From assembly GCF_900199455.1 (NCBI RefSeq), contig NZ_FZQR01000002.1, positions 434,001 through 498,000 of the forward strand: a DNA stretch of 64,000 nucleotides, in the 5' to 3' direction. The notes below the pieces were generated by a model, which ran no database searches, was not told the origin of the DNA, and saw only the letters and a list, made by a program, of their open reading frames with translations. This DNA comes from Mesorhizobium carmichaelinearum. GTDB taxonomy: Bacteria > Pseudomonadota > Alphaproteobacteria > Rhizobiales > Rhizobiaceae. The position numbers and the translations under genes are program-made. This document shows, in pieces, positions 8,610-16,132 of the stretch; within the stretch, counting starts at the first letter, position 1; each line of letters begins with the position of its first letter.

Positions 8610-9755
8610 TCAGATCGCCAGATGCGTCTCGGGATCGAAGAAATGGAGCTTGCTATCATCCAGGGCCAACCGGATTTCCGAACCGGAGCGGACTGCGCTG
8701 TCCGGTTCGAATTTCGCCACCGCATTCGACGTCAGGCCGAAATCCTGCACCGCGTCGGGGTCGCCGGAGTCCACCCGGACCGCGTCGATGTTCAGATGGA
8801 CGATATGTTCCGACCCGAGTTCTTCGATCGAGGTCACCTTTGCCGGTATCGTCTGATACTTGCGGCCGGATTCGAGGCCGCTGTCATAGAGGTGCTCCGG
8901 CCGGATCCCGAACACGACCTTGCGCCCCGCATACGACCTCAAACCCGGCCTGCGCACAAAGGCTGCATCCTGCAGCCGGATGGTGAAGGCGCCGGCCACA
9001 AGCTCGTCGCCCGTCAGGGTCGCCTCGAAAAGGTTCATCGAGGGAGAACCGATGAAGCCGGCAACGAAGGCGTTCACCGGCGATTCATAGAGCCTCTTGG
9101 GTGTGTCGACCTGCTGCAGCACGCCGCCTTTCAGCACCGCGACCCTGTCGCCCATCGTCATCGCTTCGGTCTGATCGTGGGTCACGTAAATAGTCGTCAC
9201 GCCGAGCTGCTTTTGCAGGCTGGTGATTTCGGCGCGCATCTGGACACGCAGTTTCGCGTCCAGATTGGAAAGCGGTTCGTCCATGAGAAAGGCGGCCGGC
9301 TCGCGCACCATGGCGCGGCCCATGGCAACGCGTTGACGCTGTCCGCCGGAAAGGTTGGCGGGTTTGCTGTCCAGCAGCGACGTCAGCTGAAGGGTCTTGG
9401 CGATCTCGTCCACGCGCTTCTTGCGTTCGGCCTTCGGCTTGCCTGCCAGCCGCATCGAAAAGGCGATGTTTTCGAACACCGTCATATGCGGGTAGAGCGC
9501 ATAGCTCTGGAAGACCATCGCGATGTCGCGATCCTTGGGCGGCATGTCGACGACGTCGGTACCGCCGATCCGAAGGCTGCCGCTTGTGATGTCCTCCAGT
9601 CCCGCGATCATTCGCAACGCGGTGGATTTGCCGCAGCCGGACGGCCCGACGAGAATCAAGAACTCGCCGTCCTCGACCGACAGGTTCAATTGGTCGATTG
9701 CGCGAAAATTGTTCCCGTAGGTCTTGCAGATATTCTCAAGAACGACTTCTGCCAT
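8610..9755 (-). CDS. Sugar ABC transporter ATP-binding protein (UgpC/MsmK type)
   Basis: A 381-residue ATPase that powers the CUT1 importer. Walker A is GPSGCGKST near residues 38-46, the ABC signature is LSGGQRQRVAMGR near 135, and Walker B is FLMDEPLSNLD near 156, followed by the switch His in YVTHDQ. Residues from about 240 to the end form the MalK-type regulatory/TOBE domain (VFGIRPEHLYD near 290). It is encoded upstream of the binding-protein gene, with a 123-base gap. Some UgpC-type ATPases serve several importers; the operon position argues that this one mainly serves this system. Confidence 0.94.
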   Translation of the reverse strand: MAEVVLENICKTYGNNFRAIDQLNLSVEDGEFLILVGPSGCGKSTALRMIAGLEDITSGSLRIGGTDVVDMPPKDRDIAMVFQSYALYPHMTVFENIAFSMRLAGKPKAERKKRVDEIAKTLQLTSLLDSKPANLSGGQRQRVAMGRAMVREPAAFLMDEPLSNLDAKLRVQMRAEITSLQKQLGVTTIYVTHDQTEAMTMGDRVAVLKGGVLQQVDTPKRLYESPVNAFVAGFIGSPSMNLFEATLTGDELVAGAFTIRLQDAAFVRRPGLRSYAGRKVVFGIRPEHLYDSGLESGRKYQTIPAKVTSIEELGSEHIVHLNIDAVRVDSGDPDAVQDFGLTSNAVAKFEPDSAVRSGSEIRLALDDSKLHFFDPETHLAI

Positions 9756-9846
9756 ATTCCTCCCTCCACAAGTCTAAGCCACTGATTTTTATTATCCTTC
9801 TTGGCTTATTTTCACCTGTGAAAATGTTTCCTCGGATCGTTTCAGG

Positions 9847-10797
9847 CTATGTTCCGGTATCAAGTTGCGCATATCTGAGTTCGACTGCCGACGGCGCGTT
9901 CGCCGATGCCAGCAGTTCCGTGACCTGGTCATTCGTCGGAAGCGCCTCGCGCCCGCCGCGCCCCGTTATCGAAAGGGCCGCCGCCGCGGCAGCGAATGCC
10001 ACCCGGCCTGCGGTGTCGGCGCCGCGCGTCAATGCATGGGCATAGGCGCCGTGAAAGCAGTCACCGGCGCCGGTCGAGTCGACGACCGCAACCCGGTGTG
10101 GCGGCAGGTGCCAGAGCCGTGTCTCTTCACGCCCGCGATAGTACACGCCCCTGCCGCCATCGGTCAGAACGACGGCGGATCGCGACGGCGACCACAATGC
10201 ATCGAGCATCTCGGCGGGCAATCGGCAGCCCGTAGCGGTCCGCGCAAAGCCGAGGGGAAGAATGAGGTGGTCGCAGAGCGCGATCAGCCTCTCGGTGGCT
10301 GGGCCGCCGCTCCATTCGATATCGCCGAGGATCGCAAGGCCGAGGTCGCGAGCCCGAGCCACGACATCCAGCGAGCGGATCGCGTAACTGTCGACGATCA
10401 GGACGGTCGCGCGGCTGAGGACCTCGCCCGAGAAATCCGGCGTGGTGCCCAGCATCGCGTCGTCGTCATAGGCGATGAACCGCTCTCCGTCCGAGCCGAC
10501 CGTGATGCGTGAGCGCACCGGGCGCGCGTCGGCGTGGCGCGGCGCGAATGCGGTTTCAACACCGCTCTCAATGAGATCACACAGCACGGCGTCGTCCGCG
10601 GCATTGCCCAGCCATCCGACGAACCCGGCGCTTCCGCCGAGCCGCGCGACGGCGGCAAGGGCCGTCGCGACATTTCCCCCGAAAGCCCGGGCACTTTGCC
10701 GAACCTTCCCCTTGCCCGCCGACAACGGCTGATCGACATAGACGATGTCGTCGATCGCAATAGCGCCGAAGCCGAGGATTGAGGGGACGGCGGGCAT
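9847..10797 (-). CDS. PfkB family carbohydrate kinase
   Basis: A 316-residue ribokinase/PfkB-family kinase. The N-terminal family region FGGNVATALAAVARLGG lies near residues 39-55. The C-terminal signature DSTGAGDCFHGAYAHAL near 242-258 contains the catalytic Asp of the GAGD motif and the anion hole. It phosphorylates a sugar or keto sugar with ATP in the cytosol. It sits three bases after the class I aldolase stop codon, so kinase and aldolase are the first two enzymes translated. A phosphorylation followed by aldol cleavage into C3 units is the natural reading. The substrate (fructose-like, tagatose-like or other ketose) is not readable. Confidence 0.9.
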   Translation of the reverse strand: MPAVPSILGFGAIAIDDIVYVDQPLSAGKGKVRQSARAFGGNVATALAAVARLGGSAGFVGWLGNAADDAVLCDLIESGVETAFAPRHADARPVRSRITVGSDGERFIAYDDDAMLGTTPDFSGEVLSRATVLIVDSYAIRSLDVVARARDLGLAILGDIEWSGGPATERLIALCDHLILPLGFARTATGCRLPAEMLDALWSPSRSAVVLTDGGRGVYYRGREETRLWHLPPHRVAVVDSTGAGDCFHGAYAHALTRGADTAGRVAFAAAAAALSITGRGGREALPTNDQVTELLASANAPSAVELRYAQLDTGT

Positions 10798-10800
10798 CGT

Positions 10801-11601
10801 TCAGGCCCCCGCTTTCGCCAGCGCGTCTTCTGCCGACAGGCCGTCATGGATGACGCCGCGAAAGGCAAGCGCGGCCTTCTGAGGATCACCATGCCCCCAG
10901 AGATTGCGGCCCACCACGGCACCGCGCGCGCCAGCACGGATGGCGTCCGCCGTCTGCTGAAGCGCGCCGAGCAGCGTATCGGTCTTCGGACCACCGGCGA
11001 TGACGACCGGCACCGGGCAAGTCCGGACGGTCTCCTGGAACGACTCGAAATCGCCCGTGTAGCCGATCTTGATCACGTCGACGCCGGACTCGTAGCCGAT
11101 GCGCGCCGCATAGGCGATCTCGTCGGGGGTGAAGACGATTTTTGGCCCGTCGGTGAAATCGCGAGGGTAGATATGCGCCACCACCGGCATGCCGTAGCGG
11201 GCCGCGGCATTCACCGAATCGGTCAGCCAGCGAATGTATTTGCCCTCGGTCGCGCCGCGCACCGGAATGGCCACGGCCAACGCATCGGCGCCAGCGCGTA
11301 CCGCATCCTCGGGCGTTGCAATCAACTCACTGATGCGATCGTCCGGGGTGAAGCAGCCGGCCTGGATCACCAGGGAAGCCTTGCCCGCGTATTGCGGCCA
11401 CAGATGGCGCGCGGTGCCAGGCTGGATGCTGACGTAGTCGGGTTTGCCCGCCATGACGCGTGCAAGCGCACCCGGCAGATCGGCAAGGCCGCCTTTGCGT
11501 ACGTCGCCATAGCCGACAAAGTGGTCGACCGCGCCGCCAAAAAGGTTCCCCGATGGATGTGAGAAGAGGCGCGCCAGGCGCACCTTGGTTCCGAGGCTCA
11601 T
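10801..11601 (-). CDS. Class I aldolase of the LsrF/FbaB/DeoC-like family
   Basis: A 266-residue TIM-barrel Schiff-base aldolase. The N-terminal catalytic region reads GGAVDHFVGYG near residues 24-34. The Schiff-base Lys is in VDVIKIGYTGD near 178-188. The phosphate-binding strands are VVIAGGPKTD near 204 and AVVGRNLWGH near 236. This family includes archaeal-type fructose-bisphosphate aldolase, LsrF and the sulfofructose-phosphate aldolase YihT. The start used is the ATG at 11599-11601 (MSLGTKVRLARLF); the frame is open for 48 more codons, but they run into the promoter repeats. It is the first gene of the twelve-gene operon and probably splits the phosphorylated sugar made by the PfkB kinase. 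Confidence 0.86.
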   Translation of the reverse strand: MSLGTKVRLARLFSHPSGNLFGGAVDHFVGYGDVRKGGLADLPGALARVMAGKPDYVSIQPGTARHLWPQYAGKASLVIQAGCFTPDDRISELIATPEDAVRAGADALAVAIPVRGATEGKYIRWLTDSVNAAARYGMPVVAHIYPRDFTDGPKIVFTPDEIAYAARIGYESGVDVIKIGYTGDFESFQETVRTCPVPVVIAGGPKTDTLLGALQQTADAIRAGARGAVVGRNLWGHGDPQKAALAFRGVIHDGLSAEDALAKAGA

Positions 11602-11650
11602 GAGTCCAAAACTCTCCAATCGATTGACTTCAAAATCCTGGACCCAGTGT

Positions 11651-11692
11651 TTTCGAAAGAAAGGATAAATGCAATCTTTCGAAATCTTTCGA
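11651..11692. promoter_or_regulatory. Candidate DeoR operator: three TCTTTCGAAW repeats
   Basis: The 162-base gap between the divergent aldolase and DeoR genes holds three copies of a 10-bp word. Two are in tandem on the plus strand (TCTTTCGAAA at 11675-11684 and TCTTTCGAAT at 11685-11694) and one is inverted (TCTTTCGAAA read on the minus strand at 11651-11660). DeoR-family repressors typically bind repeated short words in the promoter they share with their target operon. Assignment to this regulator is inference from position and repeat structure. Confidence 0.65.
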
Positions 11693-11763
11693 ATTCGCAT
11701 ATTTTTGGTAGAGTGAACCGAGGCCAGGGCGATCGCTTGGCGCATGGAGGCAAGGACAGGGCA

Positions 11764-12525
11764 ATGTTGTCAGAGCAGAGACGCCAATCGATCCTGGGTG
11801 AAGTGCAACGCAGCGGACAGGTTCGCATCAAGGACCTGTCAGACGATTTTGGCGTGTCGGAAGTCACGGTGCGCTCCGACCTCGAGATACTGGACCGCAA
11901 GGGACTGCTGACCAAGACCCGTGGAGGGGCGGTGACCCGGACCACAGATTCGACCACGGCCGCGTTCGCCCGGCGGATGCAAACGAACCTCGATGCAAAG
12001 AAACGCATCGCCCGGGCGGCGGTAGAGCTGTTCGAGGACAACCAATCGGTCATCTTCGACGGCGGCTCGACATTGATGCAGGTTGCCATGCTGTTACCGC
12101 CGCTCAGCAATGTCGTGGTCGCAGCCACGGCGATGAATATCGTGCAGCATCTGATGCATCGGCCCGGGCTCGACGTTCACATGATCGGTGGCCGGGTCTA
12201 TCCAGACACGGTGAGCACGCTGATCACCGATGCCGACACGGCTCTCGGCGGCTTGGTGGCGCATCAGGTCTTTGTTGGAGCGCATGCGATTGACTCGTCA
12301 CTGGATGTGGTCGACGTGAACGAAGACATGGCGCGAACGAAGCGAAACCTCGTGCGCATGGCCCGGCGCGTTGTCCTCCTTGCGGATTCGAGCAAATGGG
12401 GCGTCAGCGGGACCTCCAAGGCATTTTCGCTGTCGAGCGTCGATGTTGTGATCACCGACGATGGCCTGTCCGACCCGATACGCAGCCAGCTTGATAGGAG
12501 CGGGGCCAAGGTGATCTATGCCTGA
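11764..12525 (+). CDS. DeoR/GlpR family transcriptional regulator
   Basis: A 253-residue regulator. The N-terminal DeoR-type helix-turn-helix covers residues 1-58: QRRQSILGEVQ, then the recognition helix region VSEVTVRSDLEIL, then the wing KTRGGAV. Residues from about 70 form the DeoR C-terminal sugar-phosphate sensor domain (ELFEDNQSVIFDGGST near 93). The ATG at 11764 is chosen because the family begins exactly here; an upstream in-frame start at 11647 would add 39 residues unlike the family and cross the operator repeats. It faces the sugar operon and probably represses it until a phosphorylated intermediate binds. A stem-loop follows its stop. Confidence 0.92.
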   Translation: MLSEQRRQSILGEVQRSGQVRIKDLSDDFGVSEVTVRSDLEILDRKGLLTKTRGGAVTRTTDSTTAAFARRMQTNLDAKKRIARAAVELFEDNQSVIFDGGSTLMQVAMLLPPLSNVVVAATAMNIVQHLMHRPGLDVHMIGGRVYPDTVSTLITDADTALGGLVAHQVFVGAHAIDSSLDVVDVNEDMARTKRNLVRMARRVVLLADSSKWGVSGTSKAFSLSSVDVVITDDGLSDPIRSQLDRSGAKVIYA

Positions 12526-12527
12526 CC

Positions 12528-12552
12528 CCGTCGCGGTCCCTGGCCGCGACGG
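12528..12552 (+). terminator. 9-bp stem-loop after the DeoR gene
   Basis: CCGTCGCGG (12528-12536) and CCGCGACGG (12544-12552) are perfect complements around a 7-base loop, two bases after the DeoR stop codon. The DNA that follows is AAATATCC, with no T-run. It is probably the terminator or 3-prime end of the deoR transcript. Confidence 0.65.
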
Positions 12553-12733
12553 AAATATCCAATGCGCGCATGACCCACGGGATTCGCATCGGCGCCCGGC
12601 CGTTTTTTCAGGTCTGTCATCTTCTCCTCCCAAGGCCGGCAGCCTCCCAATATCGCGCCAGCATTTTCGCATGTTCTATAAAAATTTTACGCGCGTCAAT
12701 ATTTAAAATGTTGTATAGCGCTTTTCGAAGATG

Positions 12734-12755
12734 ATCCGTTGCCGGAGCAACGGAT
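12734..12755 (+). repeat. Perfect 9-bp inverted repeat in the 5-prime leader
   Basis: ATCCGTTGC (12734-12742) and GCAACGGAT (12747-12755) are exact complements with a 4-base loop (CGGA), ending 38 bases before the start codon of the Gfo/Idh gene. No U-tract follows. It could be a protein-binding palindrome or a leader hairpin in the mRNA. Confidence 0.55.
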
Positions 12756-12793
12756 CCGGCAGAGCATGACGAAGTTGGGAGGTAAGGCCAAAA

Positions 12794-13942
12794 ATGCAGG
12801 CAAAATCAAAGACGAAGCTCGGAATCGGCGTCATCGGATGCGGCAACATCTCAATGACCTACCTGCGCAATGCAGCCCTCTTTGGTGGAATCGAACTCAG
12901 CGCCTGCGCCGATATTTCCACCGACATGGCAGCGTTGCGGGCGAAGGAATATGGCATCCGGGCGCTTAGCGTCGATGCGCTGTTGGCCGACCCCGAGATC
13001 GATCTCGTCCTCAACCTGACCATTCCGGCAGCGCATTTCGACATTTCGCTTTCCGCGCTTTCGGCGGGAAAACATGTCTTCACCGAAAAGCCGCTGGCGA
13101 CTTCGGCCAGCGACGGCCGCCGCCTGGTGGCGGAGGCGGCCAAGCGCGGCGTGCTGCTCGGCTCGGCGCCGGATACCTTCCTCGGTGCCGCCGGGCGCCG
13201 GGCGCGCCGCCTGATGGATGAGGGCGCCATCGGCCGCCCGGTCACCGGCACCGCCTTCATGATGGGGCGCGGCATGGAGCACTGGCACCCGAACCCGCAA
13301 TTCTACTACCAGCCGGGCGGCGGCCCGGTGTTCGACATGGGCCCCTACTACCTGACCATGCTGGTCAATCTGCTCGGTCCCGTCGCGCACGTCATGGCGA
13401 TGGCGACGCGCGGCCAGGAGGAACGCTTGATCACCGCCGAAGGACCGTTCAAAAACACCAGCTTCAAGGTCGGCACGCCGACCAACGTGCTGTCGCTGCT
13501 CGAATTCCGCTCGGGCGCCACCGTCACCTTCGGCGCGTCATGGGACGTCTTCAAGCACTCCAACCATCCGATCGAACTGCATGGCACGGAAGGCTCGCTG
13601 CGCCTGCCCGATCCCGACACGTTCGGCGGCACCGTGTCGCTGTCCGAACGCGGCGCCGAGTGGAAGGATTTTGCCAGCGAAGGCGAGCTCTACGGCGCCC
13701 GTAACTGGCCATACGCAGCGCCTGATCGCGCCAACTATCGCATGCTCGGCGTCGCCGATCTGGTGCGCTCGCTCCAGACAGGGGCAACGCCCCGCGCATC
13801 CGGCAATCTGGCGCTGCATGTGCTGGAAATCATGGAAGCGATCCTGCATTCGGGCGAAACCAAAAGCTCGGTCGCCATTGCTGGCGATGTCGTCCAGCCG
13901 GCGCTGCTGACCGAGGACGGGGCAAGCAGCCTGCTCGCATAG
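12794..13942 (+). CDS. Gfo/Idh/MocA family oxidoreductase
   Basis: A 382-residue NAD(P)-dependent dehydrogenase. The Rossmann motif GIGVIGCGNIS lies near residues 10-20 and the family motif TEKPLATS near 96-103 includes the catalytic Lys. The C-terminal substrate domain has FDMGPYYLTMLVNLLGP near 180, a pattern common in sugar and inositol dehydrogenases of this family. The start ATG at 12794 follows GGGAGGTAAG. It is followed eight bases later by an esterase gene, so the pair may oxidise a sugar to a lactone-type product and hydrolyse it. It is a different subfamily from the Gfo/Idh gene at 3383. Confidence 0.9.
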   Translation: MQAKSKTKLGIGVIGCGNISMTYLRNAALFGGIELSACADISTDMAALRAKEYGIRALSVDALLADPEIDLVLNLTIPAAHFDISLSALSAGKHVFTEKPLATSASDGRRLVAEAAKRGVLLGSAPDTFLGAAGRRARRLMDEGAIGRPVTGTAFMMGRGMEHWHPNPQFYYQPGGGPVFDMGPYYLTMLVNLLGPVAHVMAMATRGQEERLITAEGPFKNTSFKVGTPTNVLSLLEFRSGATVTFGASWDVFKHSNHPIELHGTEGSLRLPDPDTFGGTVSLSERGAEWKDFASEGELYGARNWPYAAPDRANYRMLGVADLVRSLQTGATPRASGNLALHVLEIMEAILHSGETKSSVAIAGDVVQPALLTEDGASSLLA

Positions 13943-13950
13943 GCACGGGC

Positions 13951-14916
13951 ATGACGGAGATGCGGATGACGCTCGATCCTGACGCTTTGCGTGTCCTCGA
14001 AATCGGCCGTGTGGCCGGTGGCGAGCCATTCGAGAACGGCAGCGTGGCGGCGGCGCGGGCCGCCTACAACGCTTCCTTCCCGACACAGCAGGGCGAGCAC
14101 GAGCCGGTTGCGGCGACCTCGCAACAAGAGATCGACGGGCCGAACGGCCCGGTCACGTTCCGCATCCATCGCGGCATCGGCGCACCGCGAACCGGGGCGC
14201 GCGCCGTGCTCTATCTGCATGGCGGCGGCTGGGTCATCGGCAATCTCGATTCGCATGACGAGATCTGCCGCTGGCTCGCCAATCTGGGCAACGCCGTCGT
14301 CGTCTGCCCCGATTATCGACTGGCGCCGGAGCACAGGTTTCCGGCAGGGCTCGAGGATTGCGTGGCAGCGCTGCGCTTCATGGCGGAAAATCCCGGGGAA
14401 CTGGGCATCGACCCTGCCCGCATCAGCCTTGCCGGCGACAGCGCCGGCGGCAATCTTGCCGCTGTCCTGGCGTTGCTTTCCCGTGACGGGCTGGCACCCA
14501 AGCTTGCCACCCAGATCCTGATCTATCCCAACGCCGATGCCCGCCAGATTGCGGACAGCTACCGGCGCTTCGGCGACGGCTTCGGGTTGACCGCCGCCAC
14601 CATGGCCTGGTTCCGCGACCACTATGTGCGAACGCCGGACGACATCACCGACTGGCGCGTCTCGCCGCTGCTGGCCTCGAGCCTTGCCGGCGCCGCACCG
14701 GCGTTTGTCGTGATCGCCGGCCATGACATCCTTGCCGACGAAGGCACGGCCTATGCCGAGCGGCTGCGGGCCGAGGGCGTACCGCTGGTCCTGCGGCACT
14801 GGCCGGGACAGATCCACGGCTTCGTCTCGATGGGCCGCCACATTCTGGCGGCGCGGCAAGCGGTGAGCGAGGCGGCGGCCTGGCTCAAACTGCAGACGCG
14901 CGCTCAGGCTGATTGA
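13951..14916 (+). CDS. Alpha/beta hydrolase, HSL/family IV esterase
   Basis: A 321-residue esterase of the hormone-sensitive-lipase group. The oxyanion-hole motif HGGGWVIGN lies near residues 90-98, and the nucleophile elbow GDSAGGNLA near 166-174 has Ser as nucleophile. The acid is probably in GHDILADEG near 260 and the His in GQIHGFVSM near 289. Such enzymes hydrolyse short-chain esters or lactones in the cytosol. It forms a two-gene operon with the upstream oxidoreductase. Its last 13 bases overlap the end of the convergent LacI gene. Confidence 0.88.
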   Translation: MTEMRMTLDPDALRVLEIGRVAGGEPFENGSVAAARAAYNASFPTQQGEHEPVAATSQQEIDGPNGPVTFRIHRGIGAPRTGARAVLYLHGGGWVIGNLDSHDEICRWLANLGNAVVVCPDYRLAPEHRFPAGLEDCVAALRFMAENPGELGIDPARISLAGDSAGGNLAAVLALLSRDGLAPKLATQILIYPNADARQIADSYRRFGDGFGLTAATMAWFRDHYVRTPDDITDWRVSPLLASSLAGAAPAFVVIAGHDILADEGTAYAERLRAEGVPLVLRHWPGQIHGFVSMGRHILAARQAVSEAAAWLKLQTRAQAD

Positions 14917-15938
14917 CGCATCACCAGCGTCGCGCCGAGCTTGACGTTGCGCGCCGGACCCTGGCCGGGCGGATCGGCCTCGTCGAGCAAGGCCAGCAGC
15001 ATCTCGACGCTGCGGCCGGCCATGGCGGCGAAATCCTGCGCCATGGTGGTCAGCGCCGGACAGGTGTAGCGGCTCAGCGGATGATCGTCGTGGGCGGCGA
15101 CACGGAAATCGCAATCGGCCCGGCGGCCGATCTTCAGCCCGCGCGAAAAAGCCGCCGCCATGACGCCGAAGGCGAGACGGTCGTTGGCGCATAGCAGCGT
15201 GCGCGCCGGCAGGCCGCCTTTTTCGAGCGTCCGCTCCATCCACTCATGGCCGATGCGCTCAAAATCCCAGTTGTAGCCGCCCGCCGCCTCAAGCACGACG
15301 GGTTCCAGGCCGGCGGCTCGCATCGTCTCGATATAGCTCTGCAGGCGTTCGCCCGAATTGTGGTTCACATGCGGAATGTCGACATAGACCGGCGGTTCGC
15401 CGGACCGGCAGAGATAGTCGACGATGGTCGACGTACTCTGGTGGTTGTCGTTGCCGACGAAAGGCGTGTCACCTTCGATGTAAGTGTCGAAATAGACGAT
15501 CGGAATGTCCTCGCTCATCCGCTCGAAGACGCCGGGTTCGGAGACCAACCCGAGCGGAGCGACGATGGCGCCGGCGACCTTCAGCGACAACAGCGTCTTG
15601 ACCGATTCCGCCTCCAGTGTCGGCGAACCGTGCGAGGAGATGACGATCGGCCAGAAACCCTCGTCGCGGCAGCGCAGTTCGATGCGGCTGACCATCTCGG
15701 CATAGAACGGATCGGTAATCGTCGGCACGACGATGCCGACATTGCGGGTGCGCTTGCGGTTGAGATTGCGCGCGAAAACGTTCGGCTGATAGTCCGAGGA
15801 CCGAAGTGCTGCCTCGATGCGCGCCCGCGTCGCCGGCTTCACGCTCGCAGGATCGTCGAAATACTTCGACAGGGTCGGCCGTGACACGCCGGACGCCCTA
15901 GCGAAATCATCCATCGTGCGGTGGGTCTTCTCCGCCAT
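14904..15938 (-). CDS. LacI family transcriptional regulator
   Basis: A 344-residue LacI/GalR regulator. The N-terminal helix-turn-helix is TMDDFARASGVSRPTLSKYF (residues 8-27) followed by the hinge region QPNVFARNLNRKRT. The periplasmic-binding-protein-like effector domain starts at NVGIVVPTITDPFYAEM near 66. It probably controls the convergent oxidoreductase-esterase operon and itself: a CGCGCGTCAA word occurs upstream of both. The effector sugar is unknown. The 13-base overlap of its 3-prime end with the esterase gene is unusual but compatible with both reading frames. Confidence 0.92.
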   Translation of the reverse strand: MAEKTHRTMDDFARASGVSRPTLSKYFDDPASVKPATRARIEAALRSSDYQPNVFARNLNRKRTRNVGIVVPTITDPFYAEMVSRIELRCRDEGFWPIVISSHGSPTLEAESVKTLLSLKVAGAIVAPLGLVSEPGVFERMSEDIPIVYFDTYIEGDTPFVGNDNHQSTSTIVDYLCRSGEPPVYVDIPHVNHNSGERLQSYIETMRAAGLEPVVLEAAGGYNWDFERIGHEWMERTLEKGGLPARTLLCANDRLAFGVMAAAFSRGLKIGRRADCDFRVAAHDDHPLSRYTCPALTTMAQDFAAMAGRSVEMLLALLDEADPPGQGPARNVKLGATLVMRQSA

Positions 15939-16079
15939 CGATATTCCTTTGCCCGCGCCCGTCGACCTTCCCGGCCCGGCCAGAATCAGTCTTGCGGCCG
16001 TTGCCGTGAGGCAGCATTGCTTGACCGAATCTGTTCAGTCAAATTTTCGCGTTTCCACTACAACGCAAAAGAGTTGCGC

Positions 16080-16101
16080 GCGTCAAATTATTTATTGACG
16101 C
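16080..16101. promoter_or_regulatory. Inverted repeat upstream of the LacI gene, candidate operator
   Basis: GCGTCAA (16080-16086) and TTGACGC (16095-16101) are exact complements separated by an 8-base AT-rich spacer. The dyad lies about 140 bases upstream of the LacI start, within the 194-base gap before the oxidoreductase gene ending at 16133. A second weaker dyad (TTGAC at 16021-16025, GTCAA at 16038-16042) lies nearer the gene. The left flank CGCGCGTCAA recurs at 12690. An operator for the adjacent LacI regulator is inferred. Confidence 0.5.
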
Positions 16102-16132
16102 TCTAAATGGAAACTCGGACTTGGAGCCTCGG

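Larger units (their letters stand above)
12526..12793 (+). promoter_or_regulatory. Intergenic promoter region of the Gfo/Idh-esterase operon
   Basis: These 268 bases form the largest gene-free stretch in the window. After the terminator hairpin comes an AT-rich core (12675-12719) that forms a loose dyad: CTATA at 12676-12680 mirrors TATAG at 12714-12718, each followed inwards by ATTTTA or its complement. The core contains CGCGCGTCAA at 12690-12699, a word also found upstream of the LacI gene. A perfect stem-loop lies at 12734-12755, and GGGAGGTAAG precedes the start codon. The LacI-family protein encoded at 14904 is the natural candidate regulator; that is inference. Confidence 0.55.

Noticed and set aside
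9847..11601. Aldolase, PfkB kinase and DeoR regulator read as a sulfoquinovose (sulfo-EMP) cluster
   Set aside because: YihT, YihV and the DeoR-type regulator belong to the same families, but no sulfoquinovosidase, YihS-type isomerase or sulfolactaldehyde reductase is recognisable here, and the rest of the operon does not fit.
10801..11601. Aldolase as LsrF of an autoinducer-2 pathway
   Set aside because: The family matches, but the LsrK (FGGY) kinase, LsrG and an Lsr-type importer are absent; the operon has a PfkB kinase and a CUT1 importer instead.
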